A stretch of 64,000 bases of DNA from Hetaerina americana (GCA_022747635.1 JAKTNV010000065.1:885001-949000); one strand, 5' to 3'. Positions 48,401-56,560 are shown, numbered from the stretch's first letter. Made by a program: numbers and translations. Notes: generated from the sequence alone by a model not told the origin.

Positions 48401-49725
48401 TGTGGATGCTCAAAAAACAATGGCAAGGTTACACTATCAATAAGAACATCATTTATGAGAAGCAAAAGTTACTATGCTTCAAGCTTCTCAGGTTGGGCCT
48501 CCTTGTTTACATTTATTGCATCTTCTTGTGAAAACAAATTGTTGGTATTATTTATCATAATCTTGAAATATTTCATTCATTAAGCATAAAAATAATGTTT
48601 TTAAATATCCCCCTGCATGTCTCAATTTCATGTAAGCCTAGATTTGACATATTTTTCCACTGGTTTCACTGCCAATGTAAATTTGAATTTTCGCTGAACA
48701 TTTTTCATTTAAATAGTCTTTTCAATGAAATAGTTCTCAAATTCATAGAATTCTTGATTTTAGAATAACTTAATTATAGCAAAGTCATTTGCATTTGGCT
48801 TGGATTTGTATTTGATAACCAGTAAGCTTAAATGAGAACACCAATCATGTGTTGATTTTTTTATTTGCTTTTAATGGATAGCTTGAGTTTGGCACAGAAC
48901 CTGAGTTTCTGCGCTATACCACTCCAGAATTTGGGATTGGAGCCAATAATAATGATGGAGCTAATGTACTTGGTTCTGGTCAAGTGATGGATGTTGTCCG
49001 GCACATTTACTTGGGAAAAAAGCCGTCAGTTGTTAAGCAGTGCACAAGGTTAGTCTTGAATGTTTTTTTTCTGTGTCCAAACTATCGCAAAATAATTTTT
49101 TGCTGTTACTTATTACATTGACTTTGAGATTCCTAAAGTGTGTGACAGCGAGAAACATTGTTATAAAATTTTGTTGAAATTGGATGAAAAGTCGATGGAA
49201 ATGGATCAGTACTTCAGTGCAGAGCCATAGGCTTGGATTCAGTTGAGTAGAATTTTAATTGTAGTCAAAGGAAGTTTTTAAACAGCATTGTAATAAATTA
49301 GCTTTTTACTGAGGCTTATTATCATATGAATGTAGCCGTATGTATATTGGATAAATCTCTTTCATAGTCTTTCATTTCTTTGATACTTTTCACACCTTTT
49401 CTCCTGAAAAACCATGTCTCTGAATAAATATGTTATCAGATTGGATTACTTGATAAAATCATATTTTCAATTTCACTTGTCATAATGACAAAATGTTTAT
49501 GTTAAAGACTCAATTCAAGTTCATGAAAAGGTCATTCTCAAGTTTATCTTTTATGCCATTTTCTCTTTGATAAAAATCTTCATTGATTGAATTTTGTTTA
49601 GATGTGGAGGTGTGGCCCAAGTACACAGCTCTTTCAGAACTGCTGCCATCAGGGCATGGGATCAGCGTTGGGCACGTGGTTGTCTCTGCGGGGGCACTTG
49701 GGAAATACATAGGTTTACCTGTTAA
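15369..49725 (+). CDS. MED16: Mediator complex subunit 16 (MED16), complete, 15 coding exons
   Basis: Nuclear transcription coactivator; in known Mediator it belongs to the tail module, which contacts activators. The fifteen exons join in phase to 861 codons, close to the 877 of human MED16. The N-terminal part carries the WD40-like blades (SCRNIIAFT near residue 40, VTVLAWDQPGLKLLIADSGG, then GEKFS-like NEKFSHIRFAPS). The C-terminal half has EYCLFTGFDWWD, DVDKVLFHLEAKEF and VRIWGLLRQSCLP, all matching the human order. It ends with a CxxC (819, 822) and a CxC (848, 850) around AWDQRWARGCLCGG, a probable zinc site. The start at 15369 has an in-frame stop four codons upstream (15357). A separate ORF and many transposons lie in its introns, the largest being intron 12 (10.6 kb). 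Identification is firm. Confidence 0.96.
15511..15657 (+). CDS. MED16: MED16 exon 2
   Basis: Encodes LCAVSCRNIIAFTSTTELE and the VYVCDLNTPW strand of the first blade. Acceptor tcctcattag, donor gtaagt; enters and leaves in phase 2. Confidence 0.95.
15658..17660. other. MED16 intron 2
   Basis: 2 kb, AT-rich. ORFs of 74-75 codons at 16544 and 16878 have no recognisable content. No repeat identified. Confidence 0.6.
17661..17859 (+). CDS. MED16: MED16 exon 3
   Basis: Encodes VTVLAWDQPGLKLLIADSGG and VQIWTLREH, typical WD40-type blade sequence, ending in HNGKK before gtgagt. Confidence 0.95.
18401..18566. repeat. Imperfect inverted repeat in MED16 intron 3
   Basis: Arms 18401-18447 and 18518-18566 (outer acatgaag/cttcatgt, inner ggttccatattggc/gccaatatggaacc) with a loop of about 70 bases. 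It directly adjoins SINE-like copy B2. Confidence 0.75.
18574..18703 (-). repeat. SINE-like family B, copy 2
   Basis: Minus-strand head gccggccctggtggcagc, B-box-like gggttcaattcctgcc, then ccatctagggcttgggtg and a tail ending gtgctttcccagc. The tail phrase gctgggaaagcac recurs at about 63927. Confidence 0.75.
18704..19666. other. Rest of MED16 intron 3, acceptor side
   Basis: AT-rich; nothing recognised. Confidence 0.6.
19667..19922 (+). CDS. MED16: MED16 exon 4
   Basis: Encodes NEKFSHIRFAPSVRLTGNRP and the following blades up to AVDICYGK. Starts in phase 0, ends in phase 1. Confidence 0.95.
19923..21659. other. MED16 intron 4
   Basis: 1.7 kb. A C/T-rich block at 20560-20880 and a stretch open on both strands at 21157-21510 may be old LINE debris, but no motif is clear enough to call. 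Confidence 0.45.
21660..21824 (+). CDS. MED16: MED16 exon 5
   Basis: Encodes GHFLVAVSSGNVSLPIQCYR, matching the GNIVVATADGS region of vertebrate MED16. Phase 1 at both ends. Confidence 0.94.
21825..23356. other. MED16 intron 5
   Basis: 1.5 kb, AT-rich. The region 22297-22650 is open on both strands without a recognised family; possibly an old repeat. Confidence 0.45.
23357..23568 (+). CDS. MED16: MED16 exon 6
   Basis: Encodes VSLLRFVVREDADALVVVSN and VEIWELREKPLFIHKLFQ. Enters in phase 1, ends in phase 0. Confidence 0.95.
23740..23824. repeat. Near-perfect palindrome in MED16 intron 6
   Basis: Arms of 41 bases (23740-23780 and 23784-23824) with one mismatch and a 3-base spacer; the inner arm holds ctaactttgtagttccacac. 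The bases after it (catgaatcggttccataaag) resemble those after the foldback ending near 27905. Confidence 0.9.
24312..24470 (+). CDS. MED16: MED16 exon 7
   Basis: 53 codons, phase 0 at both ends. LWQHQAVFRG is followed by a Thr/Pro-rich link and HIVIALADSTLHCLHRDGLK, the equivalent of the human GSVHIVHR strand. Confidence 0.93.
24706..24748. repeat. Short hairpin in MED16 intron 7
   Basis: gataaaacctgatcatc pairs exactly with gatgatcaggttttatc, with a 9-base loop. No run of T follows that would suggest a transcription terminator. Confidence 0.7.
26285..26710 (-). mobile_element. Degenerate mariner-like fragment
   Basis: The minus strand gives DYFEGD, a common C-terminal signature of mariner-type transposases, close to the end marked by ttcaaaaaaaagacccgaag. 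No open frame and no catalytic residues can be assigned. Confidence 0.4.
27281..27905. repeat. Long foldback element, about 625 bp, in MED16 intron 7
   Basis: The two halves are long imperfect inverted copies: gatgagggtagagaaagaaa at the left end against tttctttctctaccctcatc at the right, with matched blocks inwards (accatggt; gtgacatacatgaaca/tgttcatgtatgtcac; tatatagcctggctc/gagccaggctatata; ccattaat-free centre with atggtttgaccctcatt). Same family as 4142-4279. No transposase. Confidence 0.85.
27967..28156 (+). CDS. MED16: MED16 exon 8
   Basis: Encodes the variable VSTVSMLQAWRASNEEPPCS, then LGFTWTGNCLVVVDTKGQVF. The acceptor (gtcataag) has a weak pyrimidine tract, so the exact start is less sure than the frame. 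Confidence 0.88.
28690..28740. repeat. Short repeat, inverted partner near 37868
   Basis: The block gtaaaagggttattcccat with flanking taaataaat reappears in reverse orientation at 37868-37906. Probably the end of an uncharacterised repeat. Confidence 0.55.
29037..29350 (+). repeat. SINE family A, copy 1
   Basis: tRNA-like head with B-box gggttcaaatcc, then a body with ccctactcgaggtgctttgt and gagagcactttgaatgagta, ending gtcgcctcccctaaaaatac and tactactact. About 310 bp, just before MED16 exon 9. Confidence 0.85.
29378..29591 (+). CDS. MED16: MED16 exon 9
   Basis: Encodes MLEYCLFTGFDWWDVLVCIP, the most recognisable MED16 block (human LLEYCMVTGYDWWDIL). Enters in phase 1, ends in phase 2. 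Confidence 0.97.
29592..29937. other. MED16 intron 9
   Basis: 346 bases, AT-rich; nothing recognised. Confidence 0.7.
29938..30077 (+). CDS. MED16: MED16 exon 10
   Basis: Encodes the helical stretch NSIATAFKTLLRPSDLTSHD, matching human ISSTLKSLLRPHFLNTPD. Ends in phase 1. Confidence 0.95.
30144..31058 (-). mobile_element. Mariner-like element with terminal repeats, transposase broken
   Basis: Ends are inverted: aggtctgttccaaaagtagt on the left, and on the right the reverse complement of aaggactgtcccaaaagtag, flanked by TA. A minus-strand ORF (30424-30756) has helix-turn-helix transposase features: SGCPSTSKRDEILARVKVFL, MRKLCLKLVLQVLSDEQK and the start of the catalytic half. The rest is missing or frame-shifted. 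The ORF of 167 codons on the plus strand is its antisense. Non-autonomous. A related copy lies at 45326-46247. Confidence 0.85.
31059..32419. other. Middle part of MED16 intron 10
   Basis: AT-rich between two transposons. 31700-32170 is somewhat less AT-rich and may be old repeat, but I cannot assign it. Confidence 0.4.
32420..32772 (+). mobile_element. Short TA-flanked DNA element (353 bp) with transposase scrap
   Basis: Inverted ends: ccgggtgcggcgcttaagtc on the left; reverse complement of the right end is cagggtgtggcgcttaaatc. TA stands on both sides. Inside, FWYPRSTIYDIVAKFNAS resembles the recognition helix of Tc1/mariner transposases. An internally deleted derivative. Confidence 0.85.
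32880..33700 (-). mobile_element. Heavily decayed mariner-like transposase
   Basis: Minus-strand fragments QDAAPH and DFFLFANVKKRL recall the second catalytic Asp motif (HDNAPxH) and the PCDFFLFPxLKK block of mariner transposases, in the right order. Frames are broken many times; ends not found. Confidence 0.55.
33744..33982 (+). CDS. MED16: MED16 exon 11
   Basis: Encodes DVDKVLFHLEAKEFTVEP and LQSLQQLIQWVADLALSLLA. Acceptor after ten T residues; ends in phase 0. Confidence 0.96.
34468..34773 (+). repeat. SINE family A, copy 2, with target-site duplication
   Basis: Best-preserved copy: ggggatcgagatggtgcggc head, B-box gggttcaaatcc, body, end aaaactactact. Flanked by an exact 11-base duplication aggaatcccca (34457-34467 and 34774-34784), which shows insertion by retrotransposition. 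The minus-strand 158-codon ORF here comes from it. Confidence 0.93.
34785..36224. other. Rest of MED16 intron 11
   Basis: 1.4 kb, AT-rich, no recognised element. 33983-34456 before the SINE is likewise plain. Confidence 0.55.
36225..36420 (+). CDS. MED16: MED16 exon 12
   Basis: Encodes LLRELLVLVRIWGLLRQSCL and LALLFRLLSRLAQSTEPDEA, strongly like human MED16. Ends in phase 1 before the 10.6-kb intron. Confidence 0.97.
37028..37235 (+). repeat. SINE-like family B, copy 3
   Basis: Head ggccacagtgctggtggggt, B-box-like ggttcaattcctacc, then cctccacctagggcatgg and a long 3' part ending in taaataaatgaataaatag, a typical SINE tail. Lies in MED16 intron 12. Confidence 0.75.
37868..37910. repeat. 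Short repeat, inverted partner of 28690-28740
   Basis: atgggaataacccttttac with flanking atttattt is the reverse complement of the block at 28690-28740. Confidence 0.55.
38128..39022 (+). mobile_element. Decayed mariner transposase pseudogene
   Basis: Broken plus-strand frames give mariner landmarks in order: an N-terminal helix-turn-helix part, STDENWVL (first catalytic Asp region), SPSPKKAKAIWLVGKVMASA, FWDAKGILLIYYLP, and a final segment stopping at VIFHQD (second Asp). The left end begins tacaagggtagtttgaaagg; the right third is lost. No right terminal repeat seen. Confidence 0.75.
39765..41108 (+). CDS. Uncharacterised protein with two membrane segments, single-exon ORF nested in MED16 intron 12
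   Basis: 447 codons without interruption, by far the longest ORF here and unrelated to MED16, whose flanking exons join in phase without it. Residues about 28-52 and 62-86 are two hydrophobic helices separated by RHGMGSYG. The remaining 360 residues are hydrophilic: a basic proline-rich patch KRRAPRPPTPHFPRG (233-247), many Ser/Glu, and a strongly acidic end EEEIDDEEELDD. No signal peptide; both ends are probably on the same membrane side. First ATG chosen; an in-frame stop lies upstream at 39699. The bases just before the ATG (ccaattgtgcag) look like a 3' splice site, so an untranslated 5' exon is possible. Function unknown. The intact frame suggests a real nested gene or an old retrogene; no poly(A) tract follows. 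Confidence 0.8.
   Translation: MKKHKVSQCHNVEMVRVKGQNWRFSSWLWPYLVIPSCVAALVALFFFVIIPPLRHGMGSYGVGFWLSAFAIWIVITLACTMLWIFAGRHLLKSDYYLISYIKTGQNHGNQIGVIENSYVEAIADNGIKSKDKGQYLLAIEGKITKDSDYDDDNLNGGQALLSEQSSQGFHLENENRLMHEKMVQSSQSLSVNQYIIPDHHPPRRVSYAGVIAVEIPPSEELESDGDDHESNSKRRAPRPPTPHFPRGMRVLSAEKCSVNITEVSLHQQQQSMSSEPPSTSEIFHFEEKKVFEPRVSGEIEHVVLEKINSSGLHLEESKPQKIQENGLGSVDDRNSLIKYTVSSEQRGRIASDIVDFKRRNFSGENGTTSVDRNKRMSMDRNQFLGWNPDEGVLAEADPGSKEREERRWRKSLGAWHRSISASYHEDSKAEEEIDDEEELDDVFQERR
41184..41189 (+). terminator. Candidate poly(A) signal of the nested ORF
   Basis: AATAAA 76 bases after the stop codon, the right distance for a short 3' UTR. Confidence 0.5.
41190..42396. other. Intron 12 sequence between nested ORF and mariner
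   Basis: AT-rich; may hold a longer 3' UTR of the nested gene. No repeat recognised. Confidence 0.5.
42397..43351 (-). mobile_element. Internally deleted mariner element, both ends intact
   Basis: 955 bp flanked by TA (42395-42396, 43352-43353). Inverted ends of about 40 bases, roughly 30 matching: ggagggtgggttaaaaagta at the left, reverse complement tgagggtaggctgaaaacta at the right. On the minus strand the N-terminal DNA-binding part (VKQRAVIEFLTAEKVTPTEI, VDRSTVNRWVVKFHG) is joined to the C-terminal part with LQWDTAHPRT and PYSPDLAPCDFYFFPQLK. The middle with the first catalytic Asp is deleted and the frame is broken at the join (about 42830-42890), so it cannot encode an active enzyme. 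Full-length relatives are about 1.3 kb. Confidence 0.92.
43540..44360 (+). mobile_element. Degenerate LINE reverse-transcriptase fragment
   Basis: Broken plus-strand frames read FANDQDVICQTP (decayed FADD active-site region), YGMNINHKKTKVMRFSRR, a FMYLGS-like block, then MDCISL and RRLLRCECGEEWR-like remnants: the order of the RT palm and thumb of non-LTR elements. No end, no poly(A) tail found. Confidence 0.65.
44660..44969 (+). repeat. SINE family A, copy 3
   Basis: Head gaatggtgcagtgactaaca, B-box gggttcaaatcctgg, body with gagagcactttgagtgagta, end aaactactactatt. Target-site duplication not clear. Confidence 0.85.
45326..46247 (-). mobile_element. Second, more decayed copy of the mariner element at 30144-31058
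   Basis: Runs parallel over its whole length to the 30144 copy (for example gctccctatcacagggacgc in both). The ends are damaged: the left terminal repeat is largely lost, the right still reads acttttggggcagaccttgt. Transposase scraps on the minus strand (LTSKSDENLAGVKVLLDRD, RRLSVHMVSAEIG) contain stops. Confidence 0.8.
46385..46972. mobile_element. Pogo/Tigger-like non-autonomous element
   Basis: Ends cacagtaaactcgcaattat at the left and, reverse-complemented, cacagtaaactctcgattat at the right; both continue to a ccgtgc/ctgtgc. The CAGT...CTCGATTATC pattern is that of Tigger/pogo terminal repeats. The 588-bp interior is AT-rich with no ORF. Confidence 0.75.
47059..47168 (+). CDS. MED16: MED16 exon 13
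   Basis: Encodes DCCVLPSQVMIPVMN (human ECCLLPSQLLIPSLD). The phase-1 entry fits exon 12 exactly, so the intron 12 ORF is not a MED16 exon. Confidence 0.95.
47412..47706 (+). repeat. SINE family A, copy 4, with target-site duplication
   Basis: Head gggattgggatggtgcggtg, a damaged B-box (gggttgaatcctgg), body, end aaaactactacttcat. The 8-mer aaattact precedes (47404-47411) and follows it (47707-47714). Lies in MED16 intron 13. Confidence 0.85.
47968..48122. repeat. Snap-back repeat in MED16 intron 13
   Basis: Arms of about 65 bases: ctttgcctttccacataaat and ctacctagg on the left are repeated in reverse complement on the right (cctaggtag, atttatgtggaaaggcaaag). The loop holds cctgatgatgttataccata. 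Confidence 0.9.
48123..48881. other. Rest of MED16 intron 13
   Basis: A stretch at 48184-48583 is open on both strands (93 and 100 codons) without a recognised family; the rest is AT-rich. Confidence 0.4.
48882..49048 (+). CDS. MED16: MED16 exon 14
   Basis: Encodes LEFGTEPEFLRYTTPEFG and VVRHIYLGKKPSVVKQCT; the final Cys begins the putative zinc site. Confidence 0.94.
49049..49601. other. MED16 intron 14
   Basis: AT-rich; nothing recognised. Confidence 0.7.
49602..49725 (+). CDS. MED16: MED16 exon 15 with stop codon
   Basis: Encodes RCGGVAQVH, then AWDQRWARGCLCGGTW, and ends in a TAA at 49723-49725. The opposite strand is also open for 66 codons, which is a shadow. Confidence 0.96.
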
Positions 49726-52700
49726 GAATTACAGTGGATGACTTGGTCAGTAATCGGCTAAATTATTTGGTGTTGTGCCTATGTCAACAAAGGAATTTTA
49801 CCTTGAATCACCAATAAATGTTTACTGTCACCTACTTTTAGATCAGTCTTTCCTGTATCCTTTGGAGTGTAAGGGTATTAACTTACCTTTCTTGAACTCA
49901 GTGGAAAATGTTGGTGTTAAATTAATTGGCATTTATTGTTTATAATGATATAATAACACATTTTTGTATTTCTTTAATGAATTGTATATTTTGTCAATTG
50001 AAGTAAAATCTTGAGCATACTGCATTATAATGTTTGTATGGAAAATTTCCTGTTTACAATAGTATTATATATTTTGATGTTCCATGTTATGATATGTACT
50101 ATCAGTCAATCAATGTAATTTTGAATAATGTCTCATTAAATGTGAGCCGAGTATCATTTTTCTAAATCATTTAGTAATAATAATTCTTGATTTGTCCAAG
50201 GACGAGTATTGAATGCATTATGAAAACACTTATCAACCCAAACACTTCCCTTATTTTGATACCCAAAATCCTAGTAAGTACATCTTTTCCAGTTGCTTTA
50301 AGCAAAGAAAGAAAAATGATATGAAATTAAACAAGATTTGGCTAAATAGATATATTCTAAGGCAGCTAAAGCCTATCTCAGCCTATTAAATCCTGGAATA
50401 CCAATATCACACCCAGTAATCCCTTTGCTTTATACTGTAGGAAGAATCAACTCATTGTCTCAGACAGAAGACCATACCATTGCAATCCTTTTTGATACAC
50501 TTTTCTCTAACCATAATAAATTCTGTTTATCCTCTTGTTGAAGATCAAGGTAAGAAGCCATTCCTTAAAACACCCTTCCTCTACTCATGATGTGTATTTG
50601 CAAATAAAATTATTTTTCATGACATTTTACTGATTTGAAACTATCTCCATGTGTAATTTTAATTTGAATGTGCCACTGTTTTACCCATGTTTGTATGTAC
50701 TTGATCTTCCTTTGACGACTATAGTTTGTGATTGCTGACAAGGAATAAATTATTATTATTATCACACCCAGACTTCTTTGGAAAATTAATAATTCTCATC
50801 ACCATTATGCTCAGTGAGGTTAAAGATTACTGATAGGAAACGTCAGGTGCAACCCAGCCTGTAAGATAGAGGTAGATGCATTTACCAGAGCTTATAGGAG
50901 GTATATTTGCCTAGGCTGTCTTGGCTTGCGGAGTGCATGACCTAAGGACAGGGCAACAAGTTACTTAGATTTGGTAAACACTGTTGGCAAATTAATTGTC
51001 CCTCCTTCAGTCTTCAGCTAATATGATAGCTAAGAAATTCAGATAACTAATTTCTGGGGACAGAGATGTGAAATACATGGAAACTATTTTACATTAAACA
51101 CCTTAATTGTTTCCTGCTATATTATTAAAAGGGTTTTTGGCTTTGTGATTTTTTCATAGAATCACCAAAGTGAAAAAAAATTCTGCCCAGGTAACTTTGT
51201 CAAATTATTTCCAGCATGACAGTTCCATGCTCAGCTGATTAGCTGGTATTGATGTGTAAAAAGCTCATCCAGCACTTGTTGTGGTGCAATTATGGATTTC
51301 ATAAACTGGAGTAGGTGGAACAAACAGTATATAGAACAGATGGTATAGGCCGTGTACATTCAAAACCTACCTTAGCCAACCCAATGCTATTCATAAGAAT
51401 CATCATGAAGTGTACAATGGGTATTAGTGTACAATGATTATTTGGAAACAGATATAGGTACATGAAATATGGTAGAATTTGGGACTGAATTGAGGAATTA
51501 TTTTTTTATCATATAATAGATAATAAAATTGTATGTTCTCTGGCTTTCATTTTTGGAGTCAGCCTTTTCCTTGGCCATCAATAATCCATTTTAGAACAGA
51601 AGGAGAATGATTCTTAGTCTGCCTCATTTGTTGGACAGCAGTCCTATAGTTTTCCTTTTTTTACCGTTCTGAATTCTTCTTTTTGACATTCAAGGAAACG
51701 TATCCAAATAAGACCCTCTAATACCGTTTGCCAAAGAATGACTGCATAAAAAGCAGGGATGGCTTTGTAAAAAAAATAATAGCTCTGAACAAACATGGCC
51801 AGTGGGCAAAAGTTAGGGTCAAAAAAATTTTAATAGTCACCAAGATGTAGGTGTATTTCAAAATCCAGGGTTTTTTCAAAAGAACAGAACCGAGCACAAT
51901 AATTTCTTCTGTGCAGGCTTTTACTCTGATACTCAGTGTGTTGATACATAGAGCTTTGTATCCCAATACAAACCTCCCTGGCCCAGATGCGGAATTCTCT
52001 GTATCTTTAATGCCAATATCAACATATTAGTATCAGGGCTTTCTGTATCTTCCTTTGACTTTTGTCTACATGGTTGCTCTAGGTATTTAATTACTCAACA
52101 ACTTTTGTGGATATTATGATCTCTTTTCTGTATACAAGTAAAGTAATCAGTACACATAGACATTTTTAATGCCCGTTTGTAAAATAAAAAAGCAATTGTC
52201 TTACAATTAAGATGTATTATTTTTTTAAGATAATTATGCCTTTGAAATTAAGATATTACTTATTAAGATATTATATACTGCCTGTGGCAGTCAACTTGGT
52301 AAATGTTATCCCGGTTCGGTTAACATTTTTGAATTTTTCACATTGTGCTGTTGCCTCTTCCGTAACTATTTTAAATCAGACGCCAAGATTCCTAGTCCTT
52401 ATTGGTCTTCTTGCCTCCCCTATCCAAAAACCTATGGTTTTGGAAACAGACGGGTGACATAAATCTATTGAAGCCACATATGTTGAAAGTGGTAATTTTA
52501 CAAGGCCATCTGTTAACTATGGAAAATTATTGTATCAGTTCCATAAAAATTGTCGTAAGATGCATTTTACGGAGAGGAATGTTTTGACTGTCGTACTTGA
52601 TAAGGTGCTACATTTTTCCGGGATTTTATAGCACTGGTGGTACTGCTATTCATTCGGAGATTGATCAATTATTATTAGCTCCATTTCGCACTAATATTTA

Positions 52701-53611
52701 TATTTGCATTTTAATATTAATGGGTGCAACTCCATTATTTTTTTACGACGCGATCTTGCCTAGTCGACTAAATTTCCCTCGATAAATAACTATTAATTAA
52801 AACACGATAAGTGGGGCCGGCCGTTGACACCGTGGATTACGGGTTTGATTTTCCTGGTGCAGATTATTTTGGCCAGCGGGAGCTCGAAGAGTATGCTTCA
52901 TTCTCCTTTTATTCTGTGTTTTCTACATTTATGCTTTTCGAAGTCGTAATAATTACAATTTTGAGCCAACTAGTAGGTTTTAGAAGAATAGAGAACTGAA
53001 ATGGAAAATAATTTTTTCTTATTGTTGGCTATCCTTACAGATCAATACAGGGAAATAGAGATAACAAAATAAGCAATAGCTGGGTTGTCGTGTGTTAAGT
53101 AGGGCAAGAGCAGACGTTCACTTATTTTCAACTAACCGGATTTCTAAAATGTAAAATAAAACGAAAATGGTTCTAGAATTCCTGTTGATCATGCAAATCA
53201 GATCAATCATCAATCACACAACAAAAAACCAGTCAGTATTTATCAACCTCTGGCGTCACCAAAACAAACGCAGGTTTGTTTTGGTTTTCAAGCGAATAGC
53301 TCAATGGGGAATGAGGTGAGTCCCTATTGGCTAGTCTATCAGCTGTTAAACCCCAGCTGTTTCCAAGGGCTTTGTGGTATTTAAAATACTGATTAAATCT
53401 TCATTCTTACGTTTCACTACGGCTCATTTGCGAATTCCAAACACGATGTTTTTTGCATTTTTAGTCAGTTAGTGAAAACACATGAAAAATCACTCTGATT
53501 CTTTTTTTATCCCTTCTCTCGCCTGCAATCTGTGTTTTGCCTTTTCTAGCGAATTAGTGACTATTTCCAAAACAGGGGTAACAAAGAAGACCACATTTCA
53601 GGGGAATTAAC
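49726..53611. other. Intergenic region between MED16 and the F-box gene
   Basis: 3.9 kb. Begins with the MED16 3' UTR. 50660-50762 ends in aataaattattattattat, typical of a LINE or SINE tail. 52811-52870 starts ggggccggccgttgac and may be a broken family B SINE. Sequence upstream of 53612 should contain the F-box gene's promoter and 5' UTR; no TATA box is convincing. ORFs of 61-82 codons are not credible genes. Confidence 0.5.
49813..49818 (+). terminator. Candidate MED16 poly(A) signal
   Basis: First AATAAA downstream of the stop codon, 88 bases after it. Others follow, so the one used cannot be told from sequence. Confidence 0.4.
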
Positions 53612-53641
53612 ATGATAAACTCCCACAGAAAATCAATTGAG
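53612..53641 (+). CDS. FBXL20: F-box gene exon 1
   Basis: [10 protein letters not shown] then donor gtgaga. Chosen because phase, an upstream stop (53579) and the length of the vertebrate N terminus all fit; another first exon remains possible. Confidence 0.65.
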
Positions 53642-56560
53642 GTGAGATAATTAAATTAACACTTTATTGTGGATGTTCCTCTTTATGGTAGAGATGTATT
53701 TCTGGCATGCTATGTGAATCATCCGCCATTCCTTGACAGTACAAACAGCTGATTCGTGAGGTTAGACGTTGTGCACGGCTCAAGCAGTTCTCGGGTTTGC
53801 CTCTATAATGGGTTGCTATTCCTGCCTTTAATGCTGATCGATTAAATGGATTCTAAAATGTAAATGTGCGTGTAAATAATTTGCTGTAATTATAAGCACT
53901 GAGGGTTTTCTGCATTTAATAGCTGCGTGTCTTTGTTTTCAAGTGAAAAATGCAAGGTCAAATGAAAAGTCTTTGACGTTAGAACGTACATCTAGAAAAT
54001 CATGGAATGGAATAGAATGGAATACCTTGTAAGTTTAAATATTTTTAGTTTAAATTTGCATGCAATTTTTCTAAAGGTACTGTATTTGGACATGCATGTT
54101 AGAGCTGAGAAAAGCCATTTGTAAGCATGAATATCACCCTACAGCCTTGTAAACATTGTTTGTTTATGTTATTAGATATGAAACACCTTACAATGTTTGC
54201 AATTGTACTCTATCATTCGCATTGCGAAATGATTATCTCGTGAGTTATTAATGCTGGAGCAAGTATACTAATAGAATTTTTGTTTTTGCATCATTTCCGT
54301 TAACTTGTTGTTTGGTTTTACAGCTTACCCGTGTTTTTCTGGATGATGAAGCCCTTATCAACAAAAAGCTACCGAAGGAATTACTGCTCAGGTATTAATT
54401 TCGTATGTTAATGTTTTTCGTCAGGCAAGTTCCTCATTTCAGAAATATATCTCAATGAATTTGGATGCCGCATGCATTTTCCATTTAATGGATTATCCCA
54501 AATTATAGTCTAAAAATATTGAGTTATTTACACATGACGGAATAGTTGGTTGAGTGCTCAGTTAAGAGCTGGACGATCAGGAAGGTTTCACGTCTACATA
54601 ACGATATTTTAGCGTGCTGTATGTTATTATTTTGTACAAATAAGCCATAATAAATAATATACAACCCAAATGTTGACATTTTTGCTGGTGAGTTTTCTAT
54701 TTTTCAAATGTATGGGTATCTGAAAAAGTAATTAACGCTAGAACCTCCTTCACTGGAAATTTTCCAGTGACGACTTAGGTGAACTACTGTTCAGCGATGG
54801 CCCATTGCAAGTGTTATTGAAATTAATGCGTAATTCTATATTTTAATGATTGACATTTTATCATTGTTTTTTTTTGAGTTTTTCAAAATTTCATTTTGGG
54901 TAGGATTACAGTTTTCCTTTATTTCAAATGTACGCAACATTCTTGTTGTTTGATAGCACTCTTCCAATTTTACTGTAGGTACAGGAATATGTAATGGTAT
55001 GGAAGTGAACTTCATGTTAGAAATGAGAGTTTAACTAGAAGGCAGCATTGATATCTGATTAGATATTTTACTTTCCAAACTCTTATGAAAGACATGTTGA
55101 AATGGGGATATTGATTACCATATTTTAGTCTGGTGGTGATATTTTTGAAAGTGTTACCTAATCCTTCCTGTCATTGATTTCAACTCCTCCTCACCCCAAA
55201 AAGTTTCATGAAGACCTCTCTCTCCCGGTGATGAAACAACTGCTGACACATAATGAATGCCAATGTATAAATGCAACATTCATTATGAAATATTTGTTTT
55301 CAGAATTATCATTAACAGACAAAAAATATCAATGCTGTTTTTTTGGTATGCAGTGATCTTCCTGTATTATATAATAATTTTAAGTTGGTTACTAATCATA
55401 CTTCTCTATTCCACAAAGTAGTATCATTGGAAGAAAGCATATTGGTTAGGCCTTTTAAAAAATCATCTGATGAAAATGGCACCTATATACATTACATATG
55501 GTCAAGCAATTAAACCATCTGAAGAGCCAGAAAAGAATTTCAAAAACCCCATGTGAAAAAGTGCAGCTTAATTAATAATATCAGGTGTAACTTTGTGGAG
55601 TTGTTCCACAATGAGTAATGTTATAATAAAACTTTGTAATTCCATGAAAAAACAGAGTGAAGTCTTAGTCTCGTTAAAGTTGATTTTATATGTGGAATTA
55701 CTATTTTTTATTTTGCCAATATTTATCAGTCCGGTATAATCTTATCCAAGGAAAACGAAAAAGCCTAGGTAACTGCCAGACAACACTTCAATGAATGTAG
55801 AGAAAGGTCAATCAGGATAACAATGCCAAAATATTAATTAAAGATGAATATAAAGTAATTAGGTGAAGGAGTATGGATAATATTGATAGCAGTGAAGGAA
55901 TCCATTCTAGATGAGAGGGTCATCAATGACATTAAAAGAGGAGATTAGAATTTAATGTTGTAGTAAATAATAAAGGCAAACAAGGGTTTGGAAATGATTA
56001 ATAAGGGATCAATAACATGTTGATATCAAATTTGAAAAATAAGGCTCTAACACAGCTATGGGACCCAATATGAATATGAAAGGAGAAATATTGATGGACT
56101 TTAAGAAGAATGTTATCATTCCTAACAAAAAAAGAAAAGGGCAGACAAATTTGAAAACTTTGGAACAATTAGTCTTGCAACCCATTCATTAAGGAACAAT
56201 CTGTCAAAGAATGTGTAAGAGTGTCTTAGTGAAGGCCAATTAGAATTTAACAAAGTAGAGGAGCATGTGAAGGTATTTGGGAATTCAGACTGATGGTGTA
56301 GAAGAAGAAGAAACAGAAAGGTCAACTTTCCTTCATTTAATTTAGATCTGGAGAAACATTTTGGATATTATGCTACTTGCCTAAGAAATGGTAAATTTCT
56401 TAATTTTCCAAAAATTGGAATGAACTACTGTGACATAAGTTTGATTATGTAAGCAGGATAGGAATGGCGAAGATGATTGTTTGTGAGAAGAAACACATAC
56501 ATGCTATAGAAGTATTGGAATAGAAATTTCATTATTATTATATAAATACACACACACACA

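Noticed and set aside
48184..48583. ORFs of 93 and 100 codons on opposite strands in MED16 intron 13
   Set aside because: No recognisable motif and no splice or promoter context; both-strand openness suggests chance or an old repeat.
52811..52999. 62-codon ORF upstream of the F-box gene, considered as its first exon
   Set aside because: No donor in a fitting phase joins it to exon 2, and its first bases resemble a SINE head; 53612-53641 fits better.
54003..54024. Tandem tggaa units like a GGAAT satellite
   Set aside because: Only about four imperfect units; not a satellite array.
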